This document shows, piece by piece, positions 1-11,077 of a DNA stretch of 64,000 nucleotides. The notes under the pieces are model-generated. The model saw only the letters and a list, made by a program, of their open reading frames with translations, ran no database searches and was not told the origin of the DNA. The translations under genes and the position numbers were made by a program. How positions within the stretch are numbered: the first letter of the stretch is position 1; each line of letters opens with the position of its first letter. The DNA comes from Isoetes taiwanensis (taxonomy: Eukaryota > Streptophyta > Lycopodiopsida > Isoetales > Isoetaceae): the NCBI GenBank assembly GCA_021234155.1, contig JAJEKV010000027.1:10924716-10988715 (forward strand), in the 5' to 3' direction.

Positions 1-690
1 CTTGTAAGCTGATTTAACCTTGAAGCCAGTATTTCCATTATGAGTCCAGTTCTGATCATCATCATCAATCCATCTCCCTTGAGAGAGCACTTGATATATG
101 TTGTTGTATAGAATCTCGGTATCCATTCCTTCACCAGCTAAAACAGAGTGTTGAAAAGGGATAATCCCTTGGTCATTAAACATATCTATCTCTGATGAAA
201 ATAATACCTTTACTTCCCCATAACCTCGCCTGCTCCGGGAAGTGACAGGCTAAGCATAAAGAAGAGTCATTGGTTAGGAGCCCCGTGTTCCAGAAGATGG
301 ATTGATCCATGGATAGGCCCTCTTTCCAAGTAAACATACCTCTGACTAGGTTCCAAGCTCTAATCCATTTCTTTATAAGACCAGGGACAGAATTAGGAAC
401 AGTGAAGGGAAAATGAATCGAGTCGGGCAAAATCAGATTTAACTTTCTCCATCCATAGGATAGGCATTTGCTTAAATAATGTCTGATGATAATGGATACT
501 GGATGATTGATCATATTATAAGCTGCCTTATACAAGTATTTGGCAGCTTCTCAATGTTAATCACTCCAAGTCCCCCAAGATTCTTGCTTTTGCAACACTC
601 ATCCATGGCTACTGGAGTCCAACATCTTCTATTCTGACCACAGGATATAAATCTCCCAATTATGCTCTGTGTGTGTGAAAAAACTGATGG
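1..690 (-). mobile_element. LINE ORF2 C-terminal remnant, runs off the left edge
   Basis: Reading the minus strand, 690-511 gives a segment with CWTPVAMDECCKSKNLGGLG, the pattern seen just after the reverse transcriptase core in plant LINEs. It continues after a frame change through 535-176 (WRKLNLILPDSIHFPF and onward), and then through 181-1 with WIDDDDQNWTHNGNTGF followed by KVKSAYK, which resembles the stretch before the zinc-binding C-terminus. There are at least two frame changes and stops, so it is a dead copy. The 5' side and true C-terminus are not in the window. Assignment rests on pattern recognition only. Confidence 0.7.
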
Positions 691-729
691 ATGTGTGAAA
701 AAACTTTCGAGCGAAAATGGAATCACGAA

Positions 730-2200
730 ATTTCCAACTTTAATGAAACTTTGCTTTACTGGGGTAATACCTTCAAATTACTAGTACTATGCATTTCATA
801 TCGGAAGTATCAATATAAAGATATGTTAAGACTTGAGAAAATTAAAATGGTGCAATAAGTTTGAGTATGCTTTTGGTGCTATGTAAATCTCCGTGGAATT
901 GAGCCCAGCAAATATGTAAGATATTGGGCAACAGTTTTAGGACTCCAGAGCTTCGTGCAAGAAACAACGTCTTGAGGCTAGTTTCCATCAACTACATTGC
1001 CTATCACAGGATTTGCCAAACACATTCTATGGAAAAAGAACGTCGAAGCCAAGTAGAATATGACAAAAAATCAAGGAATACAATACCTAGCAAGGGCATC
1101 ACCACCTACGAAGCTTCCATACTCCAAACAGTTACACCTGACCATAGATGAACGCCTATCTCTAAACAAATGTTCGGGACGAACGACGATGACGACGCTA
1201 ATAAAATTATACGACCATGATCACAAAACAAGCAACCCAATGACCATAAAAAAGGCGACATATACTTAGGTGACAAGCTTGTCGTAGAATTATTTGAAGC
1301 TATTGTTTAGACCCACTGGGCGATGACAGTTAATAGCCTTACAAACTTAAGTTTTATATGTTTCAAATGTTGAACTATTCAAAATGCCGAACAAATGTCA
1401 AACTGGTAACAGACGTGGACAAGCACAAACCATACGAAAAAAAAAAGCTTGGCGTCAACCTCTTATTAAAAAACCAAATGCAAGAAAGGTAAATGAAATA
1501 AAAAAACATCATATAAACCTTTACACCACCACCAAAGAGGGCTATAACAGCTTCATATCATGCTCTTCCAAAATTAAAAATACTGGTACCTTAAACTCAA
1601 GGGCACCATCTAAAGTATTCAAATAACATTTGGTATTTGTACTTTGAAATGATTTGCAACATGGTACCCTGACAATAAAATTCAATTTAATCTGTATCTC
1701 TTTGCCCTGATTAGGCTTTGGAATAGTTTGAAAAAGACGTAAATGGCATTTCAATTATCTTATCCAGTTCAATTCAATTATATTACTTTACCCTAATTTC
1801 TCTGTGCCTTTATTTTCTATCCTTAATTTCCCTATACCTTTATTTTCTATGGCCTTTGACATGCATTTTTGCTTAATGTTATGTTCAAACATACTGTTCC
1901 TATTCTCACTTTATTACATGTGTGAGATTGCAATGACAACTAAAACCAAAATTCTAACTTTATTACTGTTCCTATTCTCACTTTGCAATGACAACTAAAA
2001 CCAAAATTCCAGACATTCAATTAAATACAAACCAAAAGAAACACAAACATACCACAATATACTCGATAACATATATATATATCAACTAACAACCTGTCTG
2101 TTTACAGTACCACAACTTCTCAAGTGCATCACGAGAGTCATGTTGAGGTACATATTCTCCAATAAAGTACTTCCTAAAATCAGACTATGCATTAATCTCC
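730..2200. other. AT-rich spacer without a recognisable gene
   Basis: Only short open frames with no recognisable domain occur here. Around 1890-2008 there is an imperfect direct repeat with a period of about 70 bp: CTGTTCCTATTCTCACTTT and ACAACTAAAACCAAAATTC each occur twice. I see no promoter or RNA gene. Confidence 0.6.
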
Positions 2201-2204
2201 TTTT

Positions 2205-3424
2205 TCATGGTAGGACCATTTTATCAACTATAGGCAACTCCTGATCATGGGACGAGTAGCGAGTTTCGGCGTCGTTCATCTTCCTCGAATCATATGCTAT
2301 GACCATTTCTTCCTGCATTAGAACTGCTCCCATTGCAATTTTGCTAGTGTCAGTTGCCACTAACTTATCTTTCTCTGAATTTGGCAGTGTTAGAACTGGA
2401 GCGGTCATTAAGGCTTCCTTTAGCTTCTCAAATCCTACTTGCGCCTTCTTATACCAATGATCCATCTAGTTCTTTACCTTTTCTGCTTTGGTAAGGTCTG
2501 TCAGTAGCGCTGCTACTTTGGCAAAATTCTTCACGAATTTCCTGTAATATTCTGCTAACCCCAGAAAGCTTCCCATCTCGTGGACATTCTGTGGTGCTGG
2601 CCATTTGATGACTGCTTGAATCTTTGAGGTGGAGATTTCGTCAGCTGATATGACATGTCTCAAGTACTGTACTTTTTCTGTGGCAAAGTGGCATTTAGAC
2701 AGCTTCACATAGAGTTGATGCCTTCATGAGACACATGAACGATATATTTCATGAGTTCTTAGATATTGTTGTCATTGTATTCTTCGATGACATATTGGTA
2801 TACAGTAAGACCTTGGAAGAGCACGTCCAGCTGGGGCATTGGACAGTCCGAGTGGCATTAATGTGAATTCATAGTGGTCAACCTCATTCTCTTCTTTGAT
2901 TCTGATTTGGTGATATCCTGATCTCAAATCTATTTTGGAGAAGACTTTAGCACCTTGGAGCTGATCAGTTAAATCATCTACTCTGGGTAAGGCATATTTA
3001 TTCTTGACGTTGTGCTCATTCAATTGACGATAGTCAATCCACATTCTCAAGCCTTTATCCTTCTTTCGGTGCTCCAAATGGAGAGACGCTAGGTCTTATG
3101 AACCCTAGGTCTAGTAGCTCCTGCAATTGTTTCTTCAACTGCTTGGGTCGTCATTCTATACGGTGCATTACTTGTGGGCTTTGTATCAGGCTCCAATGCT
3201 ATTTCACATTCCACTCCTCTATAAGGAGCTAGTTCCGTGATTTCATCAGGGAACAGGTCATGAAATTCTTTTATTAGCTTTGCTACTTGCTTGGGTTGCT
3301 TGCTCAAGGTTTTGTCTTCCTTATCCTCTGATGCCTCTTCCTCTGAAAGTTCTAATTTGAAGATGTATGCTAACTCTTCTCTTTTGATGCATTTAAGTAA
3401 TTTTTTACCAGACATGCATTGCAT
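2205..3424 (-). pseudogene. Ty3/gypsy reverse transcriptase and start of RNase H, broken
   Basis: From 3424 downward there is the linker to RT (FHDLFPDEITELAPYRGVEC), then RT motifs [33 protein letters not shown] and [13 protein letters not shown], ending at about 2831. The expected active-site box is not on this strand: it is found reversed at about 2715-2830. RT resumes at 2713 with [15 protein letters not shown] and the thumb segment FLGLAEYYRKFVKNFAKVAA, then RNase H begins (LVATDTSKIAMGAVL, SRKMNDAETRYSSHDQELP) and stops at 2205. The gene cannot make a functional enzyme. Confidence 0.88.
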
Positions 3425-3490
3425 GACTGGTGTGATCCCTTTACCTGCTATCTCAATGATCTTTCCATTTGGTGGAGATTACTACTTTTG

Positions 3491-3818
3491 CTATCTCCAT
3501 TTATTTTGTTCCACATAGTGGATCACTGCTTTTGCCGGAATGAGGTATTCCATACCAATGATGAGGTTATGCTTCCCTATATTCATTACTTTGGCTCCCA
3601 TTTCCATGTTGACCCCTGGCAAGTCTATGTTGAAGTTCACCCTCTTGCCTGTTGTGTATCGGATAGCTCCACTTGCTAACAACGAATCTTGGTTTTGACT
3701 TTAGGGTCTTAAGCTTAAGCAATTCTGCCATCATTGGCGAAGCAAAGTTATGGGTGCTTCTTGTGTCTATAAGGACTATGAAAGATTTGGCTGCTATTTT
3801 ACCAATGGTGGATATCAC
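3491..3818 (-). pseudogene. Ty3/gypsy aspartic protease remnant
   Basis: The frame 3818-3567 reads KSFIVLIDTRSTHNFASPMM. The retropepsin active site D-T/S-G-S-T-H-N-F is recognisable, but the catalytic-loop glycine is replaced by arginine (DTRSTHNF). The second half continues in another frame (3682-3491) with GVNMEMGAKVMNIGKHNLII and GMEYLIPAKAVIHYV, the usual 'D.ILGMDWL..' region. The frame change and the glycine loss both point to inactivity. Confidence 0.8.
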
Positions 3819-4640
3819 CTGGTACTGACTTACATCCTCCCAACTCTGCGAGGGCCGCGTCCATCAGGAAGGGAAAATTGTGTGCTCTATGCTCGGGTTG
3901 GAAACATGGAGAGCACAACTCTGTTTCAATGCATTCTTGCTGCTTCTCTTTTGGGATTGAATTGAGGAACTGTTTGACCACCTTGGAGTAGTTAGAACCT
4001 CCTTCTTGTGTTTTGTCTTTGAAGGTCACCCGCTTCTTATCCTATTGCTTCCCATAGTTGGCATTATAAGGGCTTTTTGCTGGTGTTGGGCTGGCTGCTC
4101 TGGAACTATATCCTCCCGAGTTCTTTCCCTTGTCATATGCATACAACTTTGGCGTGCTGTCTTGGGGTCCTGTTCTTGCAAACTAATAGTCTTGGACTCT
4201 GCTTCTGACACTGACCGCGAGTCGATGGCTCTGACAAATTTTCTTATTTCATCGTTGAGATCCTCAATATAGCCCTCTACAACATGTCGTTCACTTAACT
4301 TTGTCACATCAAGCCTTAACCTCATGAATTCTTCGGTATACTTCTGCACCGACTTGTTGTCCTATTCTAGTCTGTACAACTGTTGCATCATGTGGCATTT
4401 ATATTCCCTAGGAACATAGTGGCGCTTAACTGCTTTCCCGAACTTCTTGAACCTGCAGCTATCTCGGCTTGAGGCGTGGCCTTTGGCATAGCCCTTCCAC
4501 CACATTCTGGCTGCTCCTTTGAGGTTGGCTATAGCTACTCTGCCTTTGTCCTTATCCTTCATTCCATAGGCATTACCATACTCCCGCATCTCATCCAACC
4601 ATGCCTCGGCCTCCATCTCAGACTTTGTACTACCCTAAAA
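3799..4640 (-). pseudogene. Ty3/gypsy gag (capsid) remnant
   Basis: The frame at 4616-4362 carries AARMWWKGYAKGHA and FGKAVKRHYVPREYKCHMMQ. The next frame (4349-4026) carries YTEEFMRLRLDVTKLSERHV. Together these are the retrotransposon gag (capsid) pattern of aromatic and tryptophan residues followed by the 'Y..EF..L' segment. A stop and frame change separate the two parts near 4355. The segment 4029-3799, with CIETELCSPCFQPEHRAHNF, sits where a CCHC zinc knuckle should lie but lacks the spacing of a functional knuckle. Confidence 0.8.
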
Positions 4641-5060
4641 TTGTTCTAGTTTCCGAGCTTTCCATACGTTACTGAGGGCTGAGTCTACTTTCTTTTGGTA
4701 ATCCATCCCATTTCTGGCTCTGTTCCTGTTCTGACTCCCCCGGCAGTCCTGTTGGATTTCTCTTTCTTTCAATGATCCTGAGTCGGAGTCTGAACTGCTA
4801 TCAAAGGAGTCTGAATTGGAGATCTCCTTCTTTGGCTCCTCTTCTTTCCCTTGTCCTTAGCTTGAAGCAGTGCCTGACTGGTCTGGCGTGTTCGACACCC
4901 TTTATTTCTTGGATGTCGGACGTCATTTAGTATAGTTCCTCCTCGGGGGTCGGCATCTCGTATTCTTTGAAGATGTTTCGAGGTTGGAACTGCCGAGGTG
5001 GTGTCTGATCATCTCGGTGTTGATGGTTATGTTCGGTGGTCCTGGTTGTTCTAGCTGCAC

Positions 5061-5616
5061 ACATTACATTATACCCACCCTCTCATGAGCTTCTTTGTTA
5101 TTGCATTAATTGTTGGATGATATGGTTGCTATAACAAAATTATCAAAGAACATTGTAATGCAAAACGAAAGATACTACATTTTATCAATATATATCTGAT
5201 ATATTAACATAATACAATGGTCATGATGGTTGACATAATGCTTCACCGATAGGATGGGTTGTCTTCCAGGAATTTCTTCACTTGGGTTGTCCCAACAGTA
5301 CGTCTCAAGTTTCTGAGGATGTCCCTAGATGACCTCCCTCGGATGGCCGAGACTAGCTCTTCAACCCTTCTATCAGACGTGTGGGCTCCTGTAACTGCAA
5401 ACATGCCTTGTCGAAGGTGAGGGACTGCGAAGTCGAATATACTTAATGCTATTGTCCGCTTCACCAAGATGACGTGTTCCGTATTGTCAATTTAACAAGA
5501 TTTGCTTCAACCTCCCATTCGGCATTTACCCTTTTATCTTTCCCTTTCTTCACACCCTCCTATCGAATTCCACCTAACCTTTGCCTCAAATATGTCCTAT
5601 CACTAGTTTTCTTTAG
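5061..5616. other. Spacer with one unassigned minus-strand ORF (5243-5467)
   Basis: The minus-strand frame 5467-5243 is about 74 codons, with no ATG at its upstream end. It contains MFAVTGAHTSDRRVEELVSA and ends VKKFLEDNPSYR. I do not recognise it. It may be a leftover exon or part of a retroelement 5' region. The rest of the stretch shows nothing recognisable. Confidence 0.3.
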
Positions 5617-5896
5617 GGCACGATTTTTCCCTCAAAAACCGTTCAGGGCGAGGGTTTTTTAACCCGAGTAACTATAACTATAACTATAATTTATTGATCA
5701 CGCCATTTTGAGATCCAACAAGGATCTATATGGCAATATGTACATATCATACATCATAAGCATTTTTAAACACATAAGTCTGCAACATCTCTTTTGAATC
5801 CCATAGACCATTGGTCTCCATGGATGATAAAGACTTTACTCTACTCTACTCTACTCTACTCTACTCTACTCTACTATACTCTATTCTATTCTATTC
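5617..5896 (+). mobile_element. LINE/SINE-type 3' end with (CTACT)n tail
   Basis: Two conserved boxes define this end. The first (about 5625-5665) is GGGTTTTTTAACCCG with an upstream TTTTTCCCTC. The second (5800-5830) is CCCATAGACC followed by GGTCTCCATGGATGATAAA. A pentanucleotide run (CTACT/CTATT)n follows to 5896. The same boxes occur in the opposite orientation at 21306-21449, where they follow a reverse transcriptase C-terminal fragment. This is therefore most likely a LINE-derived 3' end or a SINE sharing it. Confidence 0.65.
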
Positions 5897-6920
5897 TTAA
5901 AGCACTGTTGGATATATGCGAATAGAAGAGAGATTGACTTAACACATCTTACTGGCCTGTTCGCTGGCATGATTGCACATTTAGATCGAGAATAGAGAAT
6001 GTAAGGGAGCTTGATTTGCCAAGGGTTATTTCTTTCTTTTCTTTCTAATGTCATGTAAAGCACGATAGCTTCTTGGACACCAACAAGATTGAGTGCATTT
6101 CCTAACAAGGTGACTATACAATAAAGAGCAACAAGTCCTCCTTGCCTACTTGCTTGGAGTTTTTTTTTTTCTTTTAGCACAATTGCATGACCGGACATGG
6201 AATTAGATAATATATCAGAGCAAAATTTGCCAACAATAAAATTATAGAACAGAAAGGTGCATTTGTGAGGTTTTTTCTATTTTCATCTAAAAGTAAAAAC
6301 ATTAAATCACAATATGTTCACATGCTACAAACAATTTAAAGAAATAAGAAGCTCCCCTCCTTAATAGTGTAAGGTTTGTAAATTTTTATAATAAGGCACA
6401 AACTACTCTTTTGAATTTGTCTTATTTTTAGCACGTTTGCAAACTTGGTCATAGTTGAGGGAGTTTGATGAGATTGATTTTCTAACAAGGTAACTATACA
6501 ATAAAGGGCAACAAGTCCTCGCCTACTTGCTTGGAGTTTTCTTTCTTTTAGCACGATGGCATGGCTCAGACATAGAATTAGATAATGGATCATAGCAAAA
6601 TTTGCCAAGAATAAAATTATAGAATAGAAAGGAGCATTTGTGAGGCTTTTTCTATTTTCACCTAAAAGTAAAAAAGTTAAATCACCATGTTCACATGCGA
6701 CAAACAAACAATTTAAAGAAATAAGAAGCTCCCTCCTTAATAGTGTAAGGTTTGTAAATTTATATAATAAGGCACAAACTACTCTTTTGAATTTGTCTTA
6801 TTTTTAGCACGTTTGCTGGTCATAGTTGAGGGACAAACAAACAATTCAAAGAAATAAGAAGCTCCCCTCCTTAATAGTATAAGGTTTGTAAATTTATATA
6901 ATAAGGCACAAACTACTCTT
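5897..6920 (-). repeat. Dispersed repeat modules, partly in tandem (about 375-bp period)
   Basis: The block contains repeated modules such as TTTAGCACGATGGCATG, AGTGTAAGGTTTGTAAATTT and TTTGCCAAGAATAAAATTA. The AGTGTAAGGTTTGTAAATTT segment recurs near 6365 and 6740, with a shorter third copy near 6875 (AGTATAAGG form). That gives one unit of about 375 bp and one truncated unit. The same modules occur at 11.08-13.9, 30.0-31.2 and 31.8-33.2 kb. Short minus-strand frames here (for example 6707-6336) are by-products of the repeat. No coding function is evident. Confidence 0.75.
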
Positions 6921-6928
6921 TAGCAGGG

Positions 6929-9900
6929 TTGCCTAACCCCCCCTGCACACTTTCCTGCGTTCTGAGCTATGCCACGTGTCATGCCACGTCAGCTGTTTTC
7001 TTTTCTAGCCGTCCGATTTCTTTATTTTCTGATCGTGGGGTCAGGGAAATTAGAAAAGCAAGTATTTGCCTGCCGGAGATCTACCAAGCTTTCGTGGTTT
7101 TCTTTCTTTTCTTCCTGCCGTTTAGGGCAAGTGCCTGTTCGCGACCGTGTTCCGGATGCCATGAAATTTGTTTGGTGGAGGTTGCCCTAAAAGCCAAGCA
7201 TGGCTGCCAGAAACTGGCCGATCAAATCAAATCAACGTTTTGCTGCACAAAGCGTTTGGATCAGACTCTGGCTAAGTAATTCTTTGCCGCCCTCCTCACT
7301 CATCACTCCTCAGTCCGGCATCCACTTGGGTTGTTCTTCCAACGCAGGTTACTGGCACTAGCTCCATGATTTTTTCATCTCGTCCGATAAGTCAAGTCTT
7401 TTTGTTGCCTAGAACCGTAACGTTATGTACCTGGTGCTGGTTGTCTATGGGCTGAAGGATTCATGGATTCTGGTGCTCGCGGGTATTGACTTGAAGCTGG
7501 AACCATCGTAATCTTCAAGGTTGGTACTTTTCTGAACTAGAACAAGTCTTTTATGGGAAAGTTAGAAGAAAAGATGGAATCACGGCATTTGCTTTGACAG
7601 TATATCTATTATTTGTCTTCTTAATGCATGTGGAAACTCTGTGTGTATAGCTTATGGAAAACTTGTTCATGCCTACAGTTTGAGAAAAGCATTTGAGCGT
7701 GATTCTTTATTTAAAAATTCACTTATAGATATGTAGGGTAGTTGCAGAAACATGTTGGATGCATGGAACATGTTCCAGAGAATGCACTTAATCTTCTTAA
7801 TCTTTCTGAAGAAGGCTTTTGTGAAGAATGCATGCAGGCAATTCTATTATTTGATTCATGCGTTGTAGGAACCAATTTACCTTCTGGAGTTTGAATCACT
7901 TCAACTGTGTTCCACGTGCAGATTTATCTTTAAAAAGGCTAGCTTCTCACGTTAGATAATGTCATCTCTTTCTCTTCTTAAATTTGATATAGTCCAGCGT
8001 ATCTACAAAGTTTTAATTACAAAGAGGCCAGCAACATATGATCCTGTTGCAAAAACAAGTAGGAATACATTCATACTGAAAAAAAACCAAAGCAGAGAAG
8101 GGATTGCTTTCGTAAAATTCAATTCTTCCAGCATCGCTTTCGGCCTCCAGTGCAAGTAGCCGCTTCTGCCATTTTTCCTCTTGCTCTTTGATTTCGGCGA
8201 GGTATCCTTGATAAGCCATTTTTTTGAGCTTTCTCAATGCGAATCTGCATTCTGACTTGGGCTTTCAAAAGATGTTGGCAATGCAAGAACTGGAACTGTT
8301 GCATGAAATATGGCTTTCATATGTGTTGATTTTTCTGAAGAGGATGAATTAAGTCTGCAATTCTGTCCAGTAACAGGCTGTAACAAGTGCTTGCAATCAA
8401 TTTTCCTTATTTTCTCTTAGAGAATATGTCTGTTCATATTGCCTCTTTGAAACATCACACTAGGAAGATGCGAAGCACCAAGCAAAGAAATGCAAAGGTT
8501 ATATTGTCATTATGTTATGAAGTCTAGGGTCTAGATAAGGTTTTGTGTAAACCTCTTTGACTGCTTTCTGTTCTCCAGAAGCATATGCCATGGAATTATA
8601 TGCAGATTCTGAATTCAAATTGCATAAAAGGGTATTGCGTTGCAAATTAAGGAGGAGGTTGCATATGCAGTAGGAAACTTATTATGTAGGACCAACAAAT
8701 TTACCTTTTATAGAACTAGCACTATTGCTTCATCTTATTTTCATTATTGCAGTGGCGCAAGAGAGAACTGTATGATGATAGATTTTATAGAGCTGCAAAA
8801 TTTATGGAAATGGCTGCGTCGATGTTGCAACAAGTAAGGCTTTGAAAATGCATATGCATCAAAGCTACAAAGAACCTGTGTTTCAAAATCTGGAGTCATG
8901 TTAATGTAAGGGAGTCATATCAGAGCTGAAAATTGGCTTCATTCCAAACCAGTTCAATGACAATGTTGGAAACCAGCTCAATGACAATGTGGGATGCATT
9001 CGAATGGAAAAATACCCCCATATACTTGGAACTAATATAATAGTATTTTACCACACTGAAAGTCCCAGTTGTTGATTCACTTAAAGCACAGACTCTGAGC
9101 CCTTCTCAAGCTACATCATGACGTTGTGCCCCCTCTATTATATTCATGATGCAGCCTATCTTCTCTACAACATGATCTAGGATTTATCAGTTTGGGACAT
9201 CTTGGATTATGAATATACCAAATTTTGCCAAGGATGGCATATTAGTTACGTTGATTTTCAGTATTTCATTCAAGTGATTTTATTTGAACAGCGTTGCCAT
9301 ATCGAATAAATTTCATGGGCACATTGAGTTGTGCCATTGCGTTTTAGAGTGTTATGGGGAACCTAAAAGGATGAATAGAAAATGCAAACCATTGCAAATG
9401 TCTCAATCTTCAATACCTATTTCATTGTTTGAGAGCATGATGATTGAACATTTTCACATGATTAGTCAAGATTGATCCAGGATCATTGATGTTGCCAGAA
9501 AAAAGTAAAAGGAAATTGCATATTTCTCACAAAGAGACAAGAATTTGACATTGAACGATGGCTTTTCTAGAAGTTTTGTCATGTCCCATCCCAATACGTG
9601 ATGTGTAGCACATGGATGTTGTACTATGAAAGCCCATATTATTTTGGTGTTGGAAAAATGATGTTGTACATTATTTTATTTTTATGTGTTGTTAACAAGT
9701 ATGGGAAAGGATGCATTATATGTAATTGTTTAATACATCAACAATCATCATCTAATTAGTTTTTCTATTTTGGCATAGCGTTAGTGCCTATTTTTCCCAT
9801 CGAATGACTTCACACGCCTACAGCTTGCAGTGAAGAAGCTGTCGAAGGCAGGCTTGGAAAGGCTTCATAAGATGACATCTATAGATTTAGAAATTTCTAG

Positions 9901-10058
9901 CAGTAATAAACATGTTCCAAAAGCTATGCGAGGGCATCACATGGAAATCTAAAGCCACTCTCAAAGTAGAACAGAAAAACGTGCCGTAGTCAATTGACTA
10001 GAGAACTATACAAGGCTCCAAGCCAAGTCAGATGGATCATGTACAATTTCACACAAAG
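6929..10058. other. Interior of the insertion, no recognisable gene
   Basis: The open frames here are short and carry no family I recognise. A minus-strand stretch at about 8250-8100 reads EIKEQEEKWQKRLLALEAES, a coiled-coil-like piece that could be a captured exon. The frame at 6929-7279 is rich in Ser, Phe and Cys and has no family signature. No tRNA or rRNA is seen. Confidence 0.45.
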
Positions 10059-10064
10059 ATATGA

Positions 10065-10709
10065 GAGCCCCACATCATCGACAGGGAGAAGGCGCTCCGC
10101 AAGATCGACCGAAACACCACGGTGCTGTGCACCCACCACCAGGACGTCCGACACTACAACGCAATGGCCATGATCAAGATGTTCCCCAGCGAACGTGTCC
10201 ACGAGGTACGAATGCAGGCCAACGCAACGCCAGAAGACGGGATGAGCAGCTGGACCGATGACCCGACGTCCCACCAGATATCTTACGTCGCCATGGGATG
10301 CAGGGTCCTAATCGTCACCAACATCGGCATACCGGGAGAAGTGGTCAACGGAACGGCGGTCGCGTACGTAGAGACCGACGAGCAAACGGGGGAACCAACA
10401 GGCATCACGGTCCACATCGACGACTCCCTCCACCACATGCACGTCAAGCGAACGCTGGTCGAGTACAGGCACCAGGGGCCCAGGACCATCTTCAAGAAGA
10501 CGTTCCCGCTCGCACTCGCGTACGCCATGACGGGGCACAAGAGCCAGAGCTCCACGATAGAAGGCAACGCGATCATGGTCGTGTGGAGGGCATTCACGCC
10601 CGGGCTGCTTTACGTGATGCTCTCGCGGATCAAGGACAGGAAGCAACTGTCGATCGTGTCGCCGATCACGACGATGGACTTCCAGCCGAACAAGACGCTG
10701 CAAATGTAG
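10065..10709 (+). pseudogene. PIF1/Helitron-type DNA helicase, C-terminal fragment
   Basis: An open frame of 214 codons runs from 10065 to the TAG at 10707-10709 and has no proper start. It begins IIDREKALRKIDRNTTVLCT and contains GCRVLIVTNIGIPGEVVNGT, then FPLALAYAMTGHKSQSSTIE, equivalent to the helicase motif usually written YA(M/L)T(I)HKSQG.T. It ends with LLYVMLSRIKDRKQL, equivalent to motif VI. ATP-binding motifs I-IV are missing, so only the last third of the enzyme is present. Glycine after HKSQ is replaced by serine. The fragment is clearly GC-rich with GC-ending codons, unlike its AT-rich surroundings. A Helitron origin is the simplest explanation, and transfer from a GC-rich source is the alternative. 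Confidence 0.8.
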
Positions 10710-11005
10710 CCGGTTCAAAACGTGCCGCAAACAACATGTCAATAATTCACAGCTTTGCACTGAATTTCTATGGTGTTACACCATCGAAACACAACACGTT
10801 TGAAAATATAATTTTGCTCTTCTTTGTTTTACTCATAAAAATTGGATAATTATTGAGCATCTCTATTACTTACCTTTTTTTTTCCCGGTTGAAAACGTGC
10901 CGCAATCAAGAGGACAATAATTCACAGCTTTGCATTGAATTTCTAAGGTGTTACACCATCGAAGCACAATACATCTGAAAACATAATTTTGCTCTTCTTT
11001 ATTCC
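10709..11005 (+). repeat. Tandem pair, period about 176 bp
   Basis: The segment with AAAACGTGCCGCAA, ATTCACAGCTTTGCA and GGTGTTACACCATCGAA occurs twice, at about 10709-10832 and 10886-11003. Both lie just downstream of the helicase fragment. GGTGTTACACC is itself palindromic (GGTGT/ACACC). This may be the subterminal region of the insertion. Confidence 0.7.
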
Positions 11006-11077
11006 TTCTGTGAACGTACTAGCACACATTAATATTTTATAATTCTTTCCTTTGCCTCAACCCTGCCCTTCTGCTAG

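Larger units (their letters stand above)
2205..5060 (-). mobile_element. Decayed Ty3/gypsy LTR retrotransposon (gag-protease-RT-RNase H)
   Basis: On the minus strand, in order, there are a gag capsid-like region, an aspartic protease, reverse transcriptase and the start of RNase H. That is the usual Ty3/gypsy order up to RNase H. Integrase and both LTRs are not seen, and the element stops near 2205 after the RNase H start. Several frame changes and stops show it is inactive. Gag-like sequence can be followed weakly upstream to about 5060. The RT catalytic-motif segment is inverted relative to the rest (see findings). Confidence 0.85.
6921..11077. mobile_element. 4.16-kb insertion into a dispersed repeat unit, carries helicase fragment
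   Basis: The repeat unit reads ACTACTCTTTTGAATTTG when uninterrupted (about 6400 and 6780). Here it is split: ACTACTCTTT ends at 6920, and TTTGAATTTGTC resumes at 11078. The inserted ends are AGCAGGGTTGCC on the left and CCCTTCTGCTAG on the right, sharing a short inverted TAGCAG / CTGCTA. The right end CTAG followed by T resembles a Helitron 3' end, but I see no good terminal hairpin there and the left flank is not an A. The insertion contains a PIF1-type helicase fragment and otherwise no clear gene. It may be a Helitron derivative or a composite. Confidence 0.5.
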
